Source: Deltaproteobacteria bacterium
GTDB taxonomy: Bacteria; Desulfobacterota; Desulfobacteria; Desulfobacterales; JAUVGT01
Direction of reading: 5' to 3'
Assembly (NCBI GenBank): GCA_030593645.1
Contig: JAUVGT010000265.1
Coordinates: 1 to 7,054, forward strand
Length of the DNA: 7,054 bases
Numbering within the stretch: the first letter of the stretch is position 1; the number at the start of each line of letters is the position of its first letter. Below are positions 5,187-7,054 of the stretch, piece after piece. Made by a program: the position numbers and the translations under genes. The notes beneath the pieces are model-generated. The model was not told where the DNA came from. It did no database searches and saw only the letters and a program-made list of their open reading frames with translations.

Positions 5187-6295
5187 TATTTATCCCCCTT
5201 AATTTTAGAATAGCCGGGAATCAGAGTTTGTGTACTGGCAATACCTGATATTCGCCTGACATACCTGTCAACAAAGTGCGCAATGATTTCCGAGTCTGAT
5301 GCCAGCAGGTCCCGTTTCAGTACAATTTTAACAATGATATCAATATTTCCGTGTATGGAATGCAGCTCCCGAACTTCTTCCAGGGAAAAAAGCTTATCGA
5401 TGATTCGGGTTTCCCTGCCGGCTTTTACATTTACCAGGATAAAAGCGATAATTTCACGCTGCATGTCCGGATATTCAGCTTCCTTTTTAGTGCTCATTTT
5501 TTTTCGGAATTCCTCCATATTTTTGGGTATCAGTCGATCAATACCAATGCCGTATTTTCGAGATGCCCTCTTTTCCCACTGATGAAATGAGATATAGATG
5601 TAAAGGTCCGCAATTGTTCTTCCGGGAAATGATTGAATCAGGTTTCCCTTCATTATAATGATTGTTAATGGATGATAAATTGTTTTATGCCAGTCGAGAG
5701 CAGCTTTTGTTAATGATACAGTATTTCCTGTTTCTTTTGCAAGAACACGTTTGTGCTGAGTGATCTGGGAGATTAAATATTGATATTGACCCACTTCTGT
5801 TAACTCGATGGAATATGGAAGACCTGTTTTGTCGGAAAAATCTACTTTTTCCCGATAGATCATATTTTCTAATGTATTTGCCGATGGCAGCAGCTCAACG
5901 ATTCGCGCATCAATGTCATGCCTTCCAAGCTCTTTCGCGGCTGATACACGGTGATTACCATCAAGAACATAATATTCGTTTTTGATTTGATAAAGTTTGA
6001 TTGGGGGTAAAGACTTACCATCTTTCATGGCCTGTTTAATTTTATTCAATCGGTCATGAGGCAGATGCTGCTTTAAACGGAATGTGCTGTCAAAATCATG
6101 ATATCGGCCCACACTTCCGACGATTCGTTCAAGCGAAATCTGCTTGATGCCGCGATTGATCTTATCAAACGCTTCTTCTTTTTCCTGGTTTTCTTTGAAG
6201 CTTTTGATTTCCGGTTCATGATTCTTACTTTTTTCCTGAGTCCTTGTATTTTGAGTAAGCCTATCCCAAATTGATTTCAAAAATGTAATAGCCAT
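5186..6295 (-). CDS. ParB/sulfiredoxin-like domain protein fused to an Lrp/AsnC-type ligand-binding domain
   Basis: The 369-aa product has three parts. Residues 1-48 are charged and probably flexible. Residues about 50-135 are a ParB/sulfiredoxin-like nucleotide-binding domain, beginning ISLERIVGSVGRYHDFD and carrying the box LDGNHRVSAAKELGR (111-125). Residues about 155-265 match a segment I recall from ParB-like proteins of unknown function (DUF4032-like), with QYQYLISQITQHKRVL and FPGRTIADLYIYISFHQW (223-240). Residues about 281-360 look like an Lrp/AsnC (RAM) domain: EIIAFILVNVKAGRETRIID, then EVRELHSIHGNIDIIVKIVL, a fold that binds amino acids or small ligands. DGNHR resembles the box of sulfiredoxin and the SerK serine kinase more than the GERR of chromosome-partitioning ParB, so a kinase- or phosphotransfer-like role is possible (inference). 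The ATG lies 35 bases inside the preceding phosphoesterase gene, without a clear Shine-Dalgarno; TTG at codon 6 is an alternative. Confidence 0.85.
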   Translation of the reverse strand: MAITFLKSIWDRLTQNTRTQEKSKNHEPEIKSFKENQEKEEAFDKINRGIKQISLERIVGSVGRYHDFDSTFRLKQHLPHDRLNKIKQAMKDGKSLPPIKLYQIKNEYYVLDGNHRVSAAKELGRHDIDARIVELLPSANTLENMIYREKVDFSDKTGLPYSIELTEVGQYQYLISQITQHKRVLAKETGNTVSLTKAALDWHKTIYHPLTIIIMKGNLIQSFPGRTIADLYIYISFHQWEKRASRKYGIGIDRLIPKNMEEFRKKMSTKKEAEYPDMQREIIAFILVNVKAGRETRIIDKLFSLEEVRELHSIHGNIDIIVKIVLKRDLLASDSEIIAHFVDRYVRRISGIASTQTLIPGYSKIKGDK

Positions 6296-6860
6296 AGGTG
6301 TTAATTACTTTCGTATGGTTAAGAAGTGTGACTCGCTGAGATGGATCCTCAAACATTTTATGAATGTGACCATGTATAAAATAATCAGGTGAATAGTTGT
6401 AAATGAGCTTTAGAAAGCTCTTAAATCCTCGATGGCACCGATCTTCAGCGTCATGAATTTTTCGTGGAGGGGCATGGGTAATCACAATGTTAATCCCCTT
6501 TTTCCTCCAGATTTTAAACCGGAGACGTTTGATAATTCTTTTCATTACCCGTTCTGTGTACTGGTACGGTCCGCCATTATACCATCGGGAACCTTCCAGT
6601 CCCAGGATATTAACACCCCTGAATTGAATCATTTCTGCATGGAGATTTCGGCAGCCCGATGGTGTTTTTGACTGGAATCTAATATCATGATTCCCGCATA
6701 CATAATACAAGGGGGTATTAAATTTTGAAACCAGAAACGTGAGATATTCAGGGGGCAGATCTCCGCAGGAAAGAATAAGATCAATTCCATGATAGCGGTC
6801 GTGTTCGAAACTGTCATAGAGTGTCGGCTCCACACGGTCCGATACAGTCAGAATTTTCAT
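6261..6860 (-). CDS. Metallophosphoesterase-family protein with variant first motif
   Basis: The 199-aa product is of the calcineurin-like phosphoesterase superfamily (YfcE/MPP type), cytoplasmic, with no signal peptide. Motifs in order: Asp8 (VSDRVEP), Gly33-Asp34 (SCGDLPPEYL), Gly56-Asn57-His58-Asp59 (VCGNHD), His129 (VITHAPP) and Gly164-His165-x-His167 (IHGHIH). The first motif is normally D-x-H, but here it is Asp-Arg-Val, so one metal ligand is missing. The SDxVxPxLY pattern seems to belong to a subfamily, so this is probably not a random mutation. The substrate is unknown. It is the first gene of a minus-strand cassette and overlaps the ParB-like gene by 35 bases in another frame. No good Shine-Dalgarno precedes the ATG, which lies in the palindrome CATAACGTTATG. 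Confidence 0.88.
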   Translation of the reverse strand: MKILTVSDRVEPTLYDSFEHDRYHGIDLILSCGDLPPEYLTFLVSKFNTPLYYVCGNHDIRFQSKTPSGCRNLHAEMIQFRGVNILGLEGSRWYNGGPYQYTERVMKRIIKRLRFKIWRKKGINIVITHAPPRKIHDAEDRCHRGFKSFLKLIYNYSPDYFIHGHIHKMFEDPSQRVTLLNHTKVINTYGYYIFEINLG

Positions 6861-6869
6861 AACGTTATG
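6858..6869. promoter_or_regulatory. 12-bp palindrome across the phosphoesterase start codon
   Basis: CATAACGTTATG is a perfect palindrome whose first three bases are the complement of the start codon. It could be a protein-binding site or a chance feature. It replaces the usual Shine-Dalgarno position, so translation initiation here may be weak. Confidence 0.25.
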
Positions 6870-6986
6870 CGATGCATGGTACTGTTTATTTTGGATCTAT
6901 TTCTATAAAGTTGGAATGAGCAAGATCTAATGACTATTTTCACCATAGATGCATTACAAAGTCAATTATTATAAAAACGGGTCATA

Positions 6987-7027
6987 TAAAGGCCGGTAAA
7001 AACAATTTACATTTTTACCGGCCTTTA
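6987..7027. terminator. Perfect 16-bp-stem hairpin, probable terminator of a gene beyond the window
   Basis: TAAAGGCCGGTAAAAA (6987-7002) and its exact complement (7012-7027) flank a 9-nt loop. The A- and T-rich base of the stem gives short T-runs on both strands, as in two-way terminators. Read on the minus strand, GTCAACCCTTAA at 7043-7054 holds a possible stop codon. A minus-strand gene may therefore end just at the window edge and stop here, separating it from the phosphoesterase cassette. Confidence 0.6.
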
Positions 7028-7054
7028 AAGATACTTCAAGGATTAAGGGTTGAC

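Noticed and set aside
5283..5590. Two plus-strand open frames opposite the ParB/RAM fusion gene
   Set aside because: Shadows of the well-supported minus-strand gene, with low-complexity Ser/Phe-rich translations.
6870..6965. Promoter for the phosphoesterase cassette using TTGACT (minus strand, 6960-6965)
   Set aside because: No convincing -10 hexamer at 16-18 bp; the nearest candidates match poorly.

Overview
This window reads as chromosomal DNA of a moderately AT-rich Gram-negative bacterium. A Desulfobacterota (deltaproteobacterial sulfate-reducer-like) source is my best guess. It rests on protein style and on palindromic intergenic repeats of a kind I associate with that group; no taxonomic marker gene is present, so this is an inference. 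I see no rRNA, tRNA, CRISPR array or transposase.

Region 1 (1-1240): a type I methionine aminopeptidase with an N-terminal SEC-C zinc motif lies between two copies of a ~140-bp imperfect palindromic repeat. The copies are exactly 1095 bp apart and differ at only 3 of 142 positions. Region 2 (1285-1890): a basic protein with two similar helix-turn-helix-like ends joined by a long Lys/Ala/Ser linker resembling a histone H1 tail. Region 3 (1891-3713): a promoter whose -10 box sits inside a perfect 16-bp palindrome, a small basic orphan protein with a strong ribosome binding site, an intergenic stretch with two strong inverted repeats, and a 364-aa TTG-start regulator with a C-terminal ArsR-type winged helix.

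Region 4 (3788-5071): a tandem ribbon-helix-helix-like protein on the minus strand diverges from an Hsp20 small heat-shock protein. Several near-copies of TAACATTACT lie between them, one on the -10 box of the Hsp20 promoter. A simple model is that the RHH protein represses both genes. A clear rho-independent terminator follows hsp20. Region 5 (5070-6860, minus strand): a tightly overlapping three-gene cassette. It encodes a variant metallophosphoesterase, then a protein joining a ParB/sulfiredoxin-like domain to an Lrp/AsnC-type ligand-binding domain, then a 38-aa zinc-ribbon microprotein that starts on the stop codon of the gene before it. The window closes with a perfect 16-bp-stem hairpin near 7000, probably the terminator of a gene outside the window.

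The most promising candidates for something undescribed are the minus-strand cassette of region 5 and the RHH/hsp20 divergent regulatory unit. Most of the other genes are regulators or housekeeping proteins.
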